Source: Vampirovibrio chlorellavorus (GTDB taxonomy: Bacteria > Cyanobacteriota > Vampirovibrionia > Vampirovibrionales > Vampirovibrionaceae). From it: a DNA stretch of 64,000 nucleotides. A program made the position numbers and the translations under genes. Position 1 is the first letter of the stretch. The number at the start of each line of letters is the position of its first letter. The stretch lies in NCBI GenBank assembly GCA_003149345.1, contig QFWI01000011.1, positions 310,001 through 374,000 of the forward strand, given 5' to 3'. This document shows positions 33,627-43,424 of this stretch, in pieces. A model generated the notes under the pieces. That model was not told the origin of the DNA, searched no databases, and saw only the letters and a list, made by a program, of their open reading frames with translations.

Positions 33627-34253
33627 TTAAAATTGCTCGGCCCGGGCTTTGGTAATGCTGAGCGGCTGATCCAGAATGATCGTCCAGTGTTCCCCGGGCG
33701 GGATGGTGATGTGGGTGCCCATGGCCCTGGGGCCGCCAAACACCACTTTGTTGTATTCTCCAATGCCCGCCACCCGTTGGGTGGAGAGGTAGGGTTTGGT
33801 GCCTCGCGTCACTTGGCCGCCCCATGTGTGATCTTTCCGGGGGGTGCGCACGTGGGCCTGAATGGGGAGTTTTTCCCCGTTATGCAAGATGATTTCCTGA
33901 AAAGTCACGGCCAGAATGGCTTCCCGCCCTTGTATAGGAGGCTCCAACTGGCTTACTTTACCGATAAATCGGGTGTTTTTGGGGAACATGAGTTCTTCGT
34001 ACAGGTAAATATGCTGGTTGCTAATCACTTCCACCGGGTCGTCCAGTTGGTTGATCTCTGTGCTGAGCGGGGTTTGCAGCAGCACGTGAAAGGCGGTTCC
34101 AGCAGGCAGGGTGTAATTGATAAAGCGTGGGTCGGGTTCGCTGCGCTGAACGGGAGGGGAGATGGGAATTTGGGAAGTCTCTTCGGCACTGGTAAGCGGC
34201 TGCACGGAAAGTAGGCCAAGGGTCAAGGAGCCCAGCAATGCCCAGCGGTTCAT
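33627..34253 (-). CDS. Secreted hypothetical protein
   Basis: This protein of about 208 residues has an N-terminal signal sequence (RWALLGSLTLGLLSVQPLTSA) and no recognised domain. The mature part is beta-rich: YTLPAGTAFHVLLQTPLST and FPKNTRFIGKVSQLEP recall periplasmic beta-sandwich modules in which a small signed strand pair follows a P(A/K)GT motif. ATG 34253 is preferred because the signal peptide begins there; a longer reading from 34292 adds residues without function. It is convergent with the STAS gene and divergent from the J-domain gene. Confidence 0.65.
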   Translation of the reverse strand: MNRWALLGSLTLGLLSVQPLTSAEETSQIPISPPVQRSEPDPRFINYTLPAGTAFHVLLQTPLSTEINQLDDPVEVISNQHIYLYEELMFPKNTRFIGKVSQLEPPIQGREAILAVTFQEIILHNGEKLPIQAHVRTPRKDHTWGGQVTRGTKPYLSTQRVAGIGEYNKVVFGGPRAMGTHITIPPGEHWTIILDQPLSITKARAEQF

Positions 34254-34360
34254 AATGTTAGTGGTGATCATTAAACGCCTCATAGTTGTCATTGTAAGCG
34301 TCTTTGGGGAATTGCCAACCTATGGTTGGGGGATAGGCGGGCCGGTGGTATTCTGTACGT

Positions 34361-35248
34361 ATGACCGCCATCGCTTTTTTCGCCGCGCACCCTTTGCCGG
34401 TATTTTCATTTTTATCCCCGGAAAGCAAGCGTCAACTGGAGCAGTACCTGTTGACCGGTAATACCGCCTTTCGGGAAAAAAAGCTGCTGGAATTTTTCAA
34501 GTCCATCGATTGGCTGGACGACGCCACCTTGCTCAGCGATCGGTTGCTTCAGAAATTCTCGCCGGGTTTTCGGCGACAACTGGGTCGGGAAATTGCTCAG
34601 TACCGGCAGGAAAAACTGTCCAGTCGGGCGGAAAGCGCCCAAAAACGGGAAGAGTATAAACTGCGGGTGTTCGCCTACTTCCGTAAGCACATGCCCCCTG
34701 CGGATAAGGCCCTGTTAGAAAGCCTGCGGGATTTTGAGCTGGACTTGACCGGCCGGGACGTCAATTGGCGGCATTACTTCACCCTGGACTCCTTCAAGAA
34801 GATAGACGCTTTTATTCAGGCCAGCCATGAAGAACGCCAGAGCCTGTTTGCCCAGTTCCGCAAGGATGTGGAAACCTATAAAAAGAACTACGACAAGATT
34901 TATAACGCCAATTACACCACCGAAGCGGAACGAGGCTTCACCTTTGATGATTGGTGCGACATGATGGGGGATGAAGCCCCCCGTAACAGCCAAAAATCTG
35001 GTGCGCATCGCGGTAGCGGTACCAGACAAAACTATGCCTCCAGGCCAGATAGCAAGATATTGCAGGCCTTTCAAACATTGGGCGTGACTTTTGGGGCCTC
35101 TCAGGATGCCGTAAAAAAGCAGTATCGCCAGATGACCTTGCAGTACCACCCGGATTTGCCCAACGGCAACGAAGAGAAAATGAAGGCCATTGTGGGGGCC
35201 TATCAGGAACTCCAACGGTATTGGTCAACTCAGGCGGTGGCTTTGTAG
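34361..35248 (+). CDS. J-domain protein with N-terminal novel region
   Basis: This 295-residue protein carries a C-terminal J domain (about residues 228-290) with the HPD motif in LQYHPDLPNGNEEK and the preceding KKQYRQMTL helix. It should therefore stimulate a DnaK-type Hsp70 ATPase. The first 225 residues are highly charged and helical (REIAQYRQEKLSSRAESAQKR) with no domain I recognise and no membrane segment. A C-terminal J domain after a long unique region marks it as a dedicated co-chaperone, not a general DnaJ. Its client is unknown. Confidence 0.85.
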   Translation: MTAIAFFAAHPLPVFSFLSPESKRQLEQYLLTGNTAFREKKLLEFFKSIDWLDDATLLSDRLLQKFSPGFRRQLGREIAQYRQEKLSSRAESAQKREEYKLRVFAYFRKHMPPADKALLESLRDFELDLTGRDVNWRHYFTLDSFKKIDAFIQASHEERQSLFAQFRKDVETYKKNYDKIYNANYTTEAERGFTFDDWCDMMGDEAPRNSQKSGAHRGSGTRQNYASRPDSKILQAFQTLGVTFGASQDAVKKQYRQMTLQYHPDLPNGNEEKMKAIVGAYQELQRYWSTQAVAL

Positions 35249-35317
35249 TCCTTTAACTGGCTGTAACACTTTGTGTCAACTTGGGGGGATGCGGTAGCCT
35301 GCGGATCGCCCACTCCT

Positions 35318-35323
35318 TATAAT
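35318..35323 (+). promoter_or_regulatory. Candidate -10 box before the gene at 35352
   Basis: TATAAT (35318-35323) is a perfect -10 hexamer 28 bases before the ATG. The -35 region is poor, so the promoter may need an activator or may be spurious. Confidence 0.3.
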
Positions 35324-35351
35324 GAGACGGTAGGTATGGAGAGTTGAAGCA

Positions 35352-35861
35352 ATGCGGTATTCCTACGAGTGTTGGCCCCAGCAGCCCTTTAAGCAAACAG
35401 AAGAGCAGTCTGCTTCTCTTGCCAACGCTGTTTTGGACGAACCTCCCTTGTCTGGGGAGAATGACAGTCTCCCCGCGCAGGCCGATGAACTGCGTGCACT
35501 GGAGCAAAGCCTTCCCTTCACGCTGGAGGATGGCTTAGACGCCTACCGAAACCACGACGCTCAGCCGCAAGTTGGCTTGTGGACTTCCACGCCTTCGGTG
35601 GAAGAGGCTCATTGGAATGATTTTGCCAAGTTGGTGGCTGATCACGTGCTGGCCTACATGCTGGAGTATCCTTTAAAGGATGAGCTGGAGTCCTTGCGCC
35701 AGAAGAGCAGCGAATCCGAGCGGGAGACTCGCCGGATGGCCCACCAAATTCAGGAGTTGGCTTTGGAAAATAGCGCGCTTAAAGTGGCCTTGCACAAGGC
35801 CGAACAGGAGTTGGCTCTCTTTACGCCGGTGGCTGGTGGCTTTTTCAAAAAAGGCAATTAA
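35352..35861 (+). CDS. Hypothetical coiled-coil protein
   Basis: This 169-residue protein is not a family I recognise. The first 90 residues are acidic and probably disordered. The C-terminal part (about 105-160; LKDELESLRQKSSESERETRRM, LENSALKVALHKAEQELA) is a predicted coiled coil that may dimerise. It ends in a short basic GFFKKGN tail. A GGAGAG site lies upstream of the ATG. There is no signal peptide. Confidence 0.6.
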   Translation: MRYSYECWPQQPFKQTEEQSASLANAVLDEPPLSGENDSLPAQADELRALEQSLPFTLEDGLDAYRNHDAQPQVGLWTSTPSVEEAHWNDFAKLVADHVLAYMLEYPLKDELESLRQKSSESERETRRMAHQIQELALENSALKVALHKAEQELALFTPVAGGFFKKGN

Positions 35862-36018
35862 CAGGGCGCCCTCATTACGTTGGGATGTCTGATTTTTCAG
35901 GGATAGTTGTAGGGGCGTAAATTCTGGGTTGGGTTGGGTGTTTGTTTTAGAACGAGCCGCTGTTTGATAATTCCCAAAGGACTGGGCAGCGTCCCGGATT
36001 ACTATTGTTGTAGCCTCA

Positions 36019-36048
36019 TTGTCAGTTGTCCCGCCCTTGGGGGATAAT
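36019..36048 (+). promoter_or_regulatory. Promoter of the resB-ccsA unit
   Basis: TTGTCA (36019-36024) and GATAAT (36043-36048) are 18 bases apart, and each matches five of six consensus positions. Transcription would start near 36055, 38 bases before the first possible start codon of resB. The rest of 35,862-36,018 shows no feature. Confidence 0.55.
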
Positions 36049-36092
36049 GATGGTGCTTTTTTCTCGATCCCCTCACGCTCCTTGCCAACCTT

Positions 36093-37673
36093 GTGAGAAT
36101 GCCCCCTATGCCTTCCCCAACCTCACCGACTTCCGCTGTCGTCACCAATGCCCAGGCTTGCTCCAAAAAGCCCCGGCGTAAATCCTTTCCAGAGCAAGTG
36201 TGGGATATGCTGGCCTGCTTTCGTTCGGTGCAGTTGGCCATTGTGCTGCTGTCCTTGTTGGCTTTGGCCACCATGGCGGGTGTTCTGATTCCGCAAGAGG
36301 GCATTGTGGATCTCCAGCAGATCAAGCGGGACTTTGGGCCCAATTACCGAATGTTTAAGGCCATGGGCCTGTTTAACGTCTATTCTTCCTACTGGTTTGT
36401 GGCTTTGGAAGTGTTGTTCTTCTTTAATCTGCTCTTTGGCAGCTTCCAATGGCTGAAGCCCGCCTACCTGGCAGCCACACGCAACACGTTTTTCAGCGCC
36501 AGTTACATCAAAAATAGCCCCCAGCGGCTGATTCTGGATTCCCCGGAGTCGGTGGAGGCCACCTTGGGCCGAGTGTCCGGTTGGTTGCGCAAACAGCGCT
36601 ACGGCGTGCATCCAGCGCCAGCCAATCAACAAAGTGCCGATGCCAAGTTGATATACGCCACCAAAGGGAATTTTTTCCGTTTTGGGGCGGTGGTGGTGCA
36701 TAGTGGCATTCTCTTGATGCTGCTGGCCTCGGTTTATGGGGTCTTTTTCGGGTTTAAGGCCCAAAAGCTGGCGGTTCCGGGGGAGACCTTCGCCCTGTCC
36801 GATTCCCAGATGTTCCGAACCAACATTGACCCCTCGATCTGGCTGGGCTCGGTGCCGGAGTGGAAAATCCGGGTGAATGATTTTCGGATTGAATACTACC
36901 CGGAGGGGCAGTCGCCCGGGAATAACGCGGTGGTCAAGCAGTATTACGCCGATTTGTCGGTGTTAAACGCCCAGGGCAAGGAAACCAAGCGGGAAACTAT
37001 TTCCGTGAACCATCCGCTGGCCGTGGATGACACCGTGTTGTATCAGGCCAGCTTCAATCCCACCGGCAAGTTGTTTGTGACCGTGGATGGCAAGCCCATG
37101 ACGCTGGAAACCAATACGGAGTTCATGAATCGACCCGTCAGTTTGACGGAACTGCCCAATGGACGGGCTTTGCTGGTTTTTCCGTTTTTTGTGCAGCAAG
37201 ACCCGGATGTGACCCGCAACAATGTGGTCATCTTTCTGCGGGACGCCAAGGGCTTTGTGGGTGCCCAGCCGGGTAAAATGCCGCCGAATCTCCGTTTACG
37301 GGAAGGCGAGTCCGGGGAGTTATCGGGCATGCGCTTTACCTACGTCAAGCCGGAGATACAAACCGGCTTGCAGATTAAAAAAGGGCCGGAAGTACCCTGG
37401 ATGTACCTGTCCTACATCATCATTATCGTGGGTACCATTATGTGCGTGTTCACCCAGCGACAAGTGTGGGTGGCCGTCACGCCGATGGCTGAGGGAGAGG
37501 GCGCTCAGCTGGCCTTGACCTTCAAGACCAAAAAAGCAAAACTGAGCTTTATGAAAGAATTACAGCGCTTACAGACGGCGCTTCGGCAAGCGGGCTATAC
37601 GGACGCCTTGATGGTGGCATCGGCACCCCCGGCTAGCGAGCCAAACGCCGAGAAAGTGCCGGTACTGACGTGA
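36093..37673 (+). CDS. resB: ResB/Ccs1 cytochrome c biogenesis protein
   Basis: This 526-residue membrane protein of system II cytochrome c maturation has three N-terminal helices (FRSVQLAIVLLSLLALATM; SYWFVALEVLFFFNLL; VVVHSGILLMLLASV), a large periplasmic domain and a last helix near residue 450 (YIIIIVGTIMCVF). ResB and CcsA together carry haem across the membrane and attach it to CxxCH motifs. The His in VVVHSG fits a haem-handling residue. Start choice is open between GTG 36093, ATG 36099 and ATG 36108. ccsA follows 37 bases later. Confidence 0.92.
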   Translation: MRMPPMPSPTSPTSAVVTNAQACSKKPRRKSFPEQVWDMLACFRSVQLAIVLLSLLALATMAGVLIPQEGIVDLQQIKRDFGPNYRMFKAMGLFNVYSSYWFVALEVLFFFNLLFGSFQWLKPAYLAATRNTFFSASYIKNSPQRLILDSPESVEATLGRVSGWLRKQRYGVHPAPANQQSADAKLIYATKGNFFRFGAVVVHSGILLMLLASVYGVFFGFKAQKLAVPGETFALSDSQMFRTNIDPSIWLGSVPEWKIRVNDFRIEYYPEGQSPGNNAVVKQYYADLSVLNAQGKETKRETISVNHPLAVDDTVLYQASFNPTGKLFVTVDGKPMTLETNTEFMNRPVSLTELPNGRALLVFPFFVQQDPDVTRNNVVIFLRDAKGFVGAQPGKMPPNLRLREGESGELSGMRFTYVKPEIQTGLQIKKGPEVPWMYLSYIIIIVGTIMCVFTQRQVWVAVTPMAEGEGAQLALTFKTKKAKLSFMKELQRLQTALRQAGYTDALMVASAPPASEPNAEKVPVLT

Positions 37674-37710
37674 GACACGCTGACTTGAGATACAACGGGA
37701 GGCCTAAGGC

Positions 37711-38640
37711 ATGATTTTTCATCAGGACTGGGAACAAAACTGGTACTACACGGCCCTCACCTTAACCGCCGTGAGCCTGATATTTTACCTGTTGCACACC
37801 ATTCGCCCCAAAAACGCTTTCCGGGAAGCCGGTTGGGGTAGCATGCTGCTTTCTGGCCTGTGTTTGGTGGCCTCTATGGTGGTGCGCTCACAAAACGCCC
37901 AGTATTTCGCCCTTTCCAACATGTATGAATCCCTGCTGTCCGTTTGCATCGGCTTGCAGTTGTCTTTTGTGGTCTTGGATCGCTGGTTCAAGTTGCGTAC
38001 TCTGGGCTTGCCAGTGGCCATTATGCTGCTGATTTCCCTGTTTTATAACCTTAGCCTGCCCACCGAAATCCATCCCTTGCAGCCTGCCTTGCAAAGTTAC
38101 TGGCGTAGCATTCATGTGCCGATTATTTTGCTCTCTTATGCCCTGTTTACCCTGGCCTTTCTCAGTTCGCTGGTGTTTCTGGTGAAGGAAGCGCTCACCG
38201 GCAAGCCATCCCGGTCGTCTGGCGGGGGAGGGCAGCCCGGCCAGCTCAGTCCGGCCTTGGCGGGCATGAATGCTTATCTGGATGACAGCCAGCAAGTTAA
38301 TCTGGAAATGGACATTGTGCAGGACAAGGCCAATGTTTACGATGAAATTACCTATCGCTGCGTGGCGTTTGGTTTTCCCTTGCTGACCCTGGGGATTATT
38401 CTGGGGGGTATGTGGGCCAACGAGGCCTGGGGCAACTACTGGAGCTGGGATCCCAAGGAATCCATGAGTCTGGTGACCTTGCTGGGGTACGGCGTTTACC
38501 TGCACATGCGCATCAATGGGGAACATAGCCAACGGACTCTGGCCTGGGTGTCCGTCACGGGTTTTGTGCTGATGCTGATTACCTACTTTGGGGTCAACCT
38601 GATGGGGTTGGGCCTGCATTCCTACGGAAAAATCGGCTAA
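37711..38640 (+). CDS. ccsA: CcsA/ResC cytochrome c biogenesis protein
   Basis: This 309-residue protein has about eight membrane helices and the tryptophan-rich haem-binding WWD motif WGNYWSWDPKES near residue 240. Conserved His residues flank it. It forms the haem export and ligation complex with ResB. The ATG has a GGGAGG site upstream. A terminator follows the gene, so resB and ccsA form a two-gene unit. The dihaem DUF1573 fusion at 54394 is an obvious substrate in this window. Confidence 0.95.
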   Translation: MIFHQDWEQNWYYTALTLTAVSLIFYLLHTIRPKNAFREAGWGSMLLSGLCLVASMVVRSQNAQYFALSNMYESLLSVCIGLQLSFVVLDRWFKLRTLGLPVAIMLLISLFYNLSLPTEIHPLQPALQSYWRSIHVPIILLSYALFTLAFLSSLVFLVKEALTGKPSRSSGGGGQPGQLSPALAGMNAYLDDSQQVNLEMDIVQDKANVYDEITYRCVAFGFPLLTLGIILGGMWANEAWGNYWSWDPKESMSLVTLLGYGVYLHMRINGEHSQRTLAWVSVTGFVLMLITYFGVNLMGLGLHSYGKIG

Positions 38641-38664
38641 CTCGGCATACTTTCAAGCGCAATG

Positions 38665-38696
38665 AAGCCAGATTCACTCAGGGAACTGGCTTTTTT
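38665..38696 (+). terminator. Intrinsic terminator after ccsA
   Basis: AAGCCAG (38665-38671) pairs with CTGGCTT (38686-38692), followed by a run of T to 38696. It is located 25 bases after the ccsA stop. Confidence 0.7.
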
Positions 38697-38803
38697 GTCC
38701 TTTCCGTGCGGCAGGCGATGATGGCGTTCGTGCCTTGCGATAGATCGGCCATGTGGTTTATAGGCTACAGTGCATTCAATGTTACAATGGTTTACTAAGG
38801 AAA

Positions 38804-40672
38804 GTGATTGAGACTCCTGGAGCGGTTGTGCCCGTTGCATCCCCTGTTGCAACCAATGGCACAAAGGCTCCGGTGGCGATGAAAGTAACTGACAATCCGG
38901 GTGTGAGCCTGCTGGTAGGGTTTGAGCCGATGTGGACCAAACGCGATTTGGGATTTTGCGGATTTTGCGCTTATAGCCTCGCTATAACCATGTTTGGCTT
39001 GCTGTTGAACGGTGCCGTGGCCATGGCCATGCCATTGTTCTCCGGGATTACCAGCATTGAAGCCGGTACCTTGCAGGCGGATGGCAGTCAACTCATCCGC
39101 TTCAGCGCGGATTTACCCTTCCAGTACCAAACACAGGTGCTGGATGACAATACGGTGGTGTTGCGGCTCTACAACGCCCGTTTGGGGCAAGCCTTGGTGA
39201 CGCCGGAGGGAGCGATCAATGTTCTGGCGGGTGGGGCCATTGAATCGGCAAAATTGCGATCTACCCCGACTCCGGCGGGCACTTCATCCAATTTTCAGGA
39301 GCTCATCTTCTCCGGGGCGGGTTTGGGCCGGTTAAAGCTCAAAATTATGGGGGGAGAGGCGTTGCCGGTCAAAGTGGCGCTGCCCCAGCCGCAGGTACCA
39401 TCAAGTTCCGAGAGGTTGGCCGTCGCCCCCACTCGCTTGTCGTCCGCCAAGGCAACCAGCGTTGTCCCTGTCAGCCAGGCTGTGGCCAAGGCAGGAGCCA
39501 AGGGCAAGCCCGCCAAGCCCGGTGTGGCAAACGCTTTATCTCATTTGGATGCCTTGAAAAAAGAACTCAAGACCAGCAAGCCCGTCGTTGATGGCTCGGG
39601 CTTTGATAAGCTGATGGGTCAACCGGTGGCCATGATGGCCACCACACCGGAAAGCCCTGCGCCTGTCGAAAGTCGCGGCCCCCAAATTGCTTCGGTGAGA
39701 AATCTGGCGGGTGGCATCCCCCCGGCAATGGCCCGGCCCATGGCGCAGCCGCAAGCGGAATCGAAAGTGGCCTCGAAGGCGGCCTCAAGGCTGGAAGCTA
39801 ATAACGAATCCGACATTGAGCCCGGGGCAGCGTCGTCAGCGGAGCCGGTTTTCCCGGCAGCGCCCCTGGCCACCGTTACGCCCGAAGCTGCCGCCGTTGG
39901 TGACTCCGTACCGCCCGAGCCTGCCTATCAGGTTTTGACGCCGCTGCCTCGCTATCAGGGGGGCGCCGCTCCCATTCAGGCCATGACCACGGACGCCGAT
40001 GGCAAGCCCATTTTAATTCGCCCCAAAAATCAGCCCATCACCGAATTCAATATTCCCCAGGCCCCGGAGTCTTTTAACGTGCTGTTCCAGTCGGAGGGAA
40101 GCCCTGCCCGACAGCGGGTGGCCAGCCTGATGGCGGACTCGCTCAAAGCGTATCAGGCCAAACAGTATGCCAAGGCGCTGTCTCTCATCCAGCAGGCTTT
40201 GCAGATCCAAACCGATAACGCCGATCTCTATGCGGCCCTGGCTGACATCCAGACGCAGTTGGCCCAAAAGCAGGAGGCGGTGAAAGCCTATGCCCGGGCC
40301 TATCAGTACAACCCCCAACAGTATGGGCAGCCTTACGCTCAGGCGCTGGTGCTGGCCGGTCAGCGAGAGAAGGCCATTGGGGTGTTAAAGGCGGTCTATG
40401 GCAAAAATCCCAATCAGGCTGGTGTGGCTTACATGCTGGGCACCTTGTATGAAGAACTGGGCCAGACCGAGGAGGCTTTGCCCTACTTGAAGCAGGCCGC
40501 CGAACTGCATCCGGGCTCGGCGGATATTCAGTACAATCTGGGCCTGGCTTACGAGTTATCCGGCGATAATCTGCTGGCGGAGCGGCACTATCAGCGGGCC
40601 CTCAGGCTGGATGCCTCCGCCGCGGACGCCCAAAAAGCCTTGGATCGGGTGCGGGCGGCTTCCCGAGACTAG
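38804..40672 (+). CDS. TPR-repeat protein with N-terminal AMIN-like region
   Basis: This protein of about 620 residues has, in order, a hydrophobic segment near residue 55 (AITMFGLLLNGAVAMAM) that may be a signal or anchor, and a beta-rich AMIN-like domain (FSGITSIEAGTLQADGSQLIRFSADL). A long Pro/Ala/Ser-rich linker follows (about 180-440), and then about five tetratricopeptide repeats (for example AALADIQTQLAQKQEAVKAYARA and YNLGLAYELSGDNLLAERHY). AMIN domains localise periplasmic proteins to the cell wall or secretion complexes. The start is uncertain: GTG 38804 follows TAAGGA closely, and ATG 38879 or later is possible. It ends at a shared terminator with ndk. Confidence 0.75.
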   Translation: MIETPGAVVPVASPVATNGTKAPVAMKVTDNPGVSLLVGFEPMWTKRDLGFCGFCAYSLAITMFGLLLNGAVAMAMPLFSGITSIEAGTLQADGSQLIRFSADLPFQYQTQVLDDNTVVLRLYNARLGQALVTPEGAINVLAGGAIESAKLRSTPTPAGTSSNFQELIFSGAGLGRLKLKIMGGEALPVKVALPQPQVPSSSERLAVAPTRLSSAKATSVVPVSQAVAKAGAKGKPAKPGVANALSHLDALKKELKTSKPVVDGSGFDKLMGQPVAMMATTPESPAPVESRGPQIASVRNLAGGIPPAMARPMAQPQAESKVASKAASRLEANNESDIEPGAASSAEPVFPAAPLATVTPEAAAVGDSVPPEPAYQVLTPLPRYQGGAAPIQAMTTDADGKPILIRPKNQPITEFNIPQAPESFNVLFQSEGSPARQRVASLMADSLKAYQAKQYAKALSLIQQALQIQTDNADLYAALADIQTQLAQKQEAVKAYARAYQYNPQQYGQPYAQALVLAGQREKAIGVLKAVYGKNPNQAGVAYMLGTLYEELGQTEEALPYLKQAAELHPGSADIQYNLGLAYELSGDNLLAERHYQRALRLDASAADAQKALDRVRAASRD

Positions 40673-40700
40673 CGAGAGTCATCGACTTGGCTGGTAAAGA

Positions 40701-40735
40701 AAAAAGCACCCACTCCCGGGGAGCGGATGCTTTTT
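40701..40735. terminator. Bidirectional terminator between the TPR gene and ndk
   Basis: AAAAAGCA (40701-40708) pairs with TGCTTTTT (40728-40735), and the inner CTCC/GGAG continues the stem with small mismatches. It lies between two convergent genes, and the A/T flanks serve both strands. Confidence 0.75.
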
Positions 40736-40781
40736 AAATGGCCGTTTTAGCGCTTGTGTTCTAGCGCTGATGTCTTGGTGC

Positions 40782-41258
40782 TTATACAGCAGCCGGGGTT
40801 TTGGGGTTTTCGTACACCCACCCTTCGGTGCTGCGGTTCCAGCTGGGCAGCAGTTCATCGGCGCTGAAGAAGATTTTCAGCTCACGCTCGGCGCTGGCCA
40901 CGCTGTCGGAGCCGTGAATGACGTTGCGACCCAGATCGATGGAGAAGTCGCCACGGATGGTGCCGGGAGCGGATTCCTTGGGGTTGGTGGCGCCCATCAT
41001 TTTACGGGCGGTTTCCACCACGTTATCGCCTTCCCAGGCCATCGCCACAATGGGGCCGGAGGTGATGAAGTCCACCAGGCCTTTGAAGAAGGGGCGCTCT
41101 TTGTGCTCGCCGTAATGCTCTTCGGCGGTGGCACGGGTGATGTGGGCCAGTTTCAGGCCAACCAGTTTGAAGCCTTTTTTCTCAAAACGGCTGATGATTT
41201 CGCCGATCAGGCCACGTTGCACGGCATCGGGTTTCAGGGCAATAAATGTACGTTCCAT
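40782..41258 (-). CDS. ndk: Nucleoside diphosphate kinase
   Basis: This 158-residue Ndk transfers the gamma phosphate of ATP to NDPs through a phosphohistidine. The active-site segment NVIHGSDS carries that His, and the family start [20 protein letters not shown] is intact. The C-terminus is about ten residues longer than in short bacterial forms but keeps WVYENP. AAGGAGA precedes the ATG. Confidence 0.97.
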   Translation of the reverse strand: MERTFIALKPDAVQRGLIGEIISRFEKKGFKLVGLKLAHITRATAEEHYGEHKERPFFKGLVDFITSGPIVAMAWEGDNVVETARKMMGATNPKESAPGTIRGDFSIDLGRNVIHGSDSVASAERELKIFFSADELLPSWNRSTEGWVYENPKTPAAV

Positions 41259-41449
41259 GTGAGGGTGTCTCCTTTTTGATCACGGTTTTATCACGGTAAT
41301 TCCGGGCTGTGCTCCGCCGCTGATTTCGCTGGCGCGAATTTTGAGAGGGCAGGCACAAAAAAGCGTTGTCCAGATTTTATATGCTATCAAGGCAAAGCCA
41401 TCCAGATTGCGCAATTCATCTTATCCAACCCGTACAAGGATTACAATTC

Positions 41450-42259
41450 ATGCCCCCTGTTGCCACCCTGCCCTTTTCTGAAGCGATTTATAACCAGCTC
41501 CCTGCGCCCCAGCGAAAAAAACTGGCGCAGGCCACGGTCAAACAGTCTGCCTTCTCCTCGGCCAGCTTGCTCAGCAATACCCTGAAAAACCCTGAAGTGG
41601 TCAAGGCGCTACCCCAAGAAGCCTTTGGGTCTTACATCAATAAAAATGGGCAAATCAAGTGGTGGCCACGCCTCAAGCTGACATTGCGGCACTTTTACCA
41701 TGCCTTATTCTCCAATTACGCCAAGCTCAGCCAAGATTTTGCCAAACTGGTGGAACGTTTAACGAAGGCCAATGGCAATGGCCCGGCTGAGGCCTCGACC
41801 GGGAGAGGGGCTGCGTCTTCCGGGGCTGGGGGAAACCGGGGCGCGGGGGTTAAGAGTTTTGTAGCGAACATGGCTGCTGCGGCAGGGGGAAATATGCTGG
41901 GCAATCAATTGAGTGATTGGCACCAAGAAAGAAAGGATAAAAAAGCACAGTCTGCTGGTGGTGATGGCGGCGATGCAGGGGATTCAGCAGTTGATAAAAT
42001 GGCTTCCCCCGAAGATGCTGAAAAATCAAGCGCCAAGGGTCATGAGGATCAGGAGGCGCAGGAGGTTGCCGGAAACGATGGCGAGGCCGAGGGTGTCGAT
42101 GGCAATGACAATCAGGATGACAACTATGATGCCCCTGACGACTTGGAGGCGGGTGATCCCGCCGATGATTCTGACGGTGGCGGCCTGTTTGGCTGGCTTG
42201 GCGGACTTTTTGGCGGCGATAGCGATGGTGACGGCGGTGATTTCGGCGGGGACGACTAA
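41450..42259 (+). CDS. Hypothetical protein with Asp/Gly-rich tail
   Basis: This protein of about 269 residues has no family I recognise. The first 110 residues are basic and folded-looking (LPAPQRKKLAQATVK, WWPRLKLTLRHFYHALFSNYAKL). A Gly/Ala segment (about 140-170) follows, and then an extremely acidic, disordered part (about 175-245). It ends in GGGLFGWLGGLFGGD and an Asp/Gly run (DSDGDGGDFGGDD) that could bind Ca2+. ATG 41450 is set by AAGGA 9 bases upstream; a longer reading from 41366 lacks one. A surface or matrix role is a guess only. Confidence 0.6.
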   Translation: MPPVATLPFSEAIYNQLPAPQRKKLAQATVKQSAFSSASLLSNTLKNPEVVKALPQEAFGSYINKNGQIKWWPRLKLTLRHFYHALFSNYAKLSQDFAKLVERLTKANGNGPAEASTGRGAASSGAGGNRGAGVKSFVANMAAAAGGNMLGNQLSDWHQERKDKKAQSAGGDGGDAGDSAVDKMASPEDAEKSSAKGHEDQEAQEVAGNDGEAEGVDGNDNQDDNYDAPDDLEAGDPADDSDGGGLFGWLGGLFGGDSDGDGGDFGGDD

Positions 42260-42305
42260 TAAGTCGACCTGCTTTCGCTGATGAATATCGTTTCTAAAGC
42301 GCTGC

Positions 42306-43424
42306 TTACACTGCCATAGGGGCTGGAAGGGCCAATAGGGAGGCGGCGATGCGATCCCCCAGCTCGGCGGTGCCTACTTCTGTGGCGCCGGGGCCCATAA
42401 TGTCAAAGGTGCGATACCCCGCTTCCAGCACTTGCTCAATGGCCGTGTCAATCTGGCTGGCCGCTTGGCTGTATCCAAAGCTGTTCTCCAGCATCATGGC
42501 CAACGACAAAATGGTGGCGATGGGGTTGACCTTGTTTTGTCCGGCGAATTGGGGGGCCGACCCGTGAGAGGGTTCATACAGGGCGTTGCGTTGGCCGTTG
42601 GCCTTCCGTTCGCCCAGGCTGGCGCTGGGCAACATGCCCAGAGAGCCGGTCAGCATGCTGGCCTCATCGGACAGAATATCCCCAAACATGTTCTCGGTCA
42701 GAATCACGTCAAACTGCTTGGGGTTCAAAATCAGTTGCATGGCCGCGTTGTCCACGTACATATGAGACAGCGCCACGTCCGGGTAGTCTTTGGCCACGGC
42801 ATTCACCACGTCTCGCCACAACTGGGAGCTGGCAAGCACGTTGGCTTTATCCACGGACATCAGTTGCTTGCGCCGACTGCGGGCCGATTCAAAGCCAATA
42901 CGGGCGATGCGCTCAATTTCCGGTTGGGTGTAGATCAGCGTGTCGAAGGCTTTCTCTTCTGTACCGCTGCCTTCTCGGGCCCGAGGTTGTCCAAAATAAA
43001 TGCCCCCGGTCAGTTCCCGAATGACCATCACATCAATCCCATTGACCACTTCGGGTTTGAGGGTGGACACATGCGCCAGGCATTTGTAGCCTTTCACCGG
43101 GCGCAGGTTGGCGTACAGCCCCAGTGCCTTGCGAATTTGCAACAGCCCTTGCTCCGGGCGAATTTTGGGATCCAGCGTATCGTATTTAAAGTCTCCCACG
43201 GAACCCATCAGAACGGCGTCGGACTCCTGGGCTAGTTTCAGGGTTTCCGGGGGCAGGGGAACGCCCGCCGCCTCAATGCCCGCTCCGCCCATGGGGGCGT
43301 ATGTCAGCTCAAAGCGCAGGTTAAACTTTTGCTCCACGGCTTTCAGCACCTTAATGGCCTGTTCCATAATCTCCGGGCCAATGCCATCACCGGGCAATAC
43401 TGCGATTTTGTGCGTGGGGCTCAT
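42306..43424 (-). CDS. leuB: 3-isopropylmalate dehydrogenase
   Basis: This 372-residue member of the isocitrate/isopropylmalate dehydrogenase family has the nucleotide-site start [13 protein letters not shown]. The motif [12 protein letters not shown] and the metal-site segment [17 protein letters not shown] are typical of LeuB and not of Icd. It performs the oxidative decarboxylation in leucine synthesis. No other leu genes are adjacent. ATG 43424 has AAAGGGA upstream; a reading from 43466 adds residues outside the family. It is divergent from the malic enzyme gene. Confidence 0.96.
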   Translation of the reverse strand: MSPTHKIAVLPGDGIGPEIMEQAIKVLKAVEQKFNLRFELTYAPMGGAGIEAAGVPLPPETLKLAQESDAVLMGSVGDFKYDTLDPKIRPEQGLLQIRKALGLYANLRPVKGYKCLAHVSTLKPEVVNGIDVMVIRELTGGIYFGQPRAREGSGTEEKAFDTLIYTQPEIERIARIGFESARSRRKQLMSVDKANVLASSQLWRDVVNAVAKDYPDVALSHMYVDNAAMQLILNPKQFDVILTENMFGDILSDEASMLTGSLGMLPSASLGERKANGQRNALYEPSHGSAPQFAGQNKVNPIATILSLAMMLENSFGYSQAASQIDTAIEQVLEAGYRTFDIMGPGATEVGTAELGDRIAASLLALPAPMAV

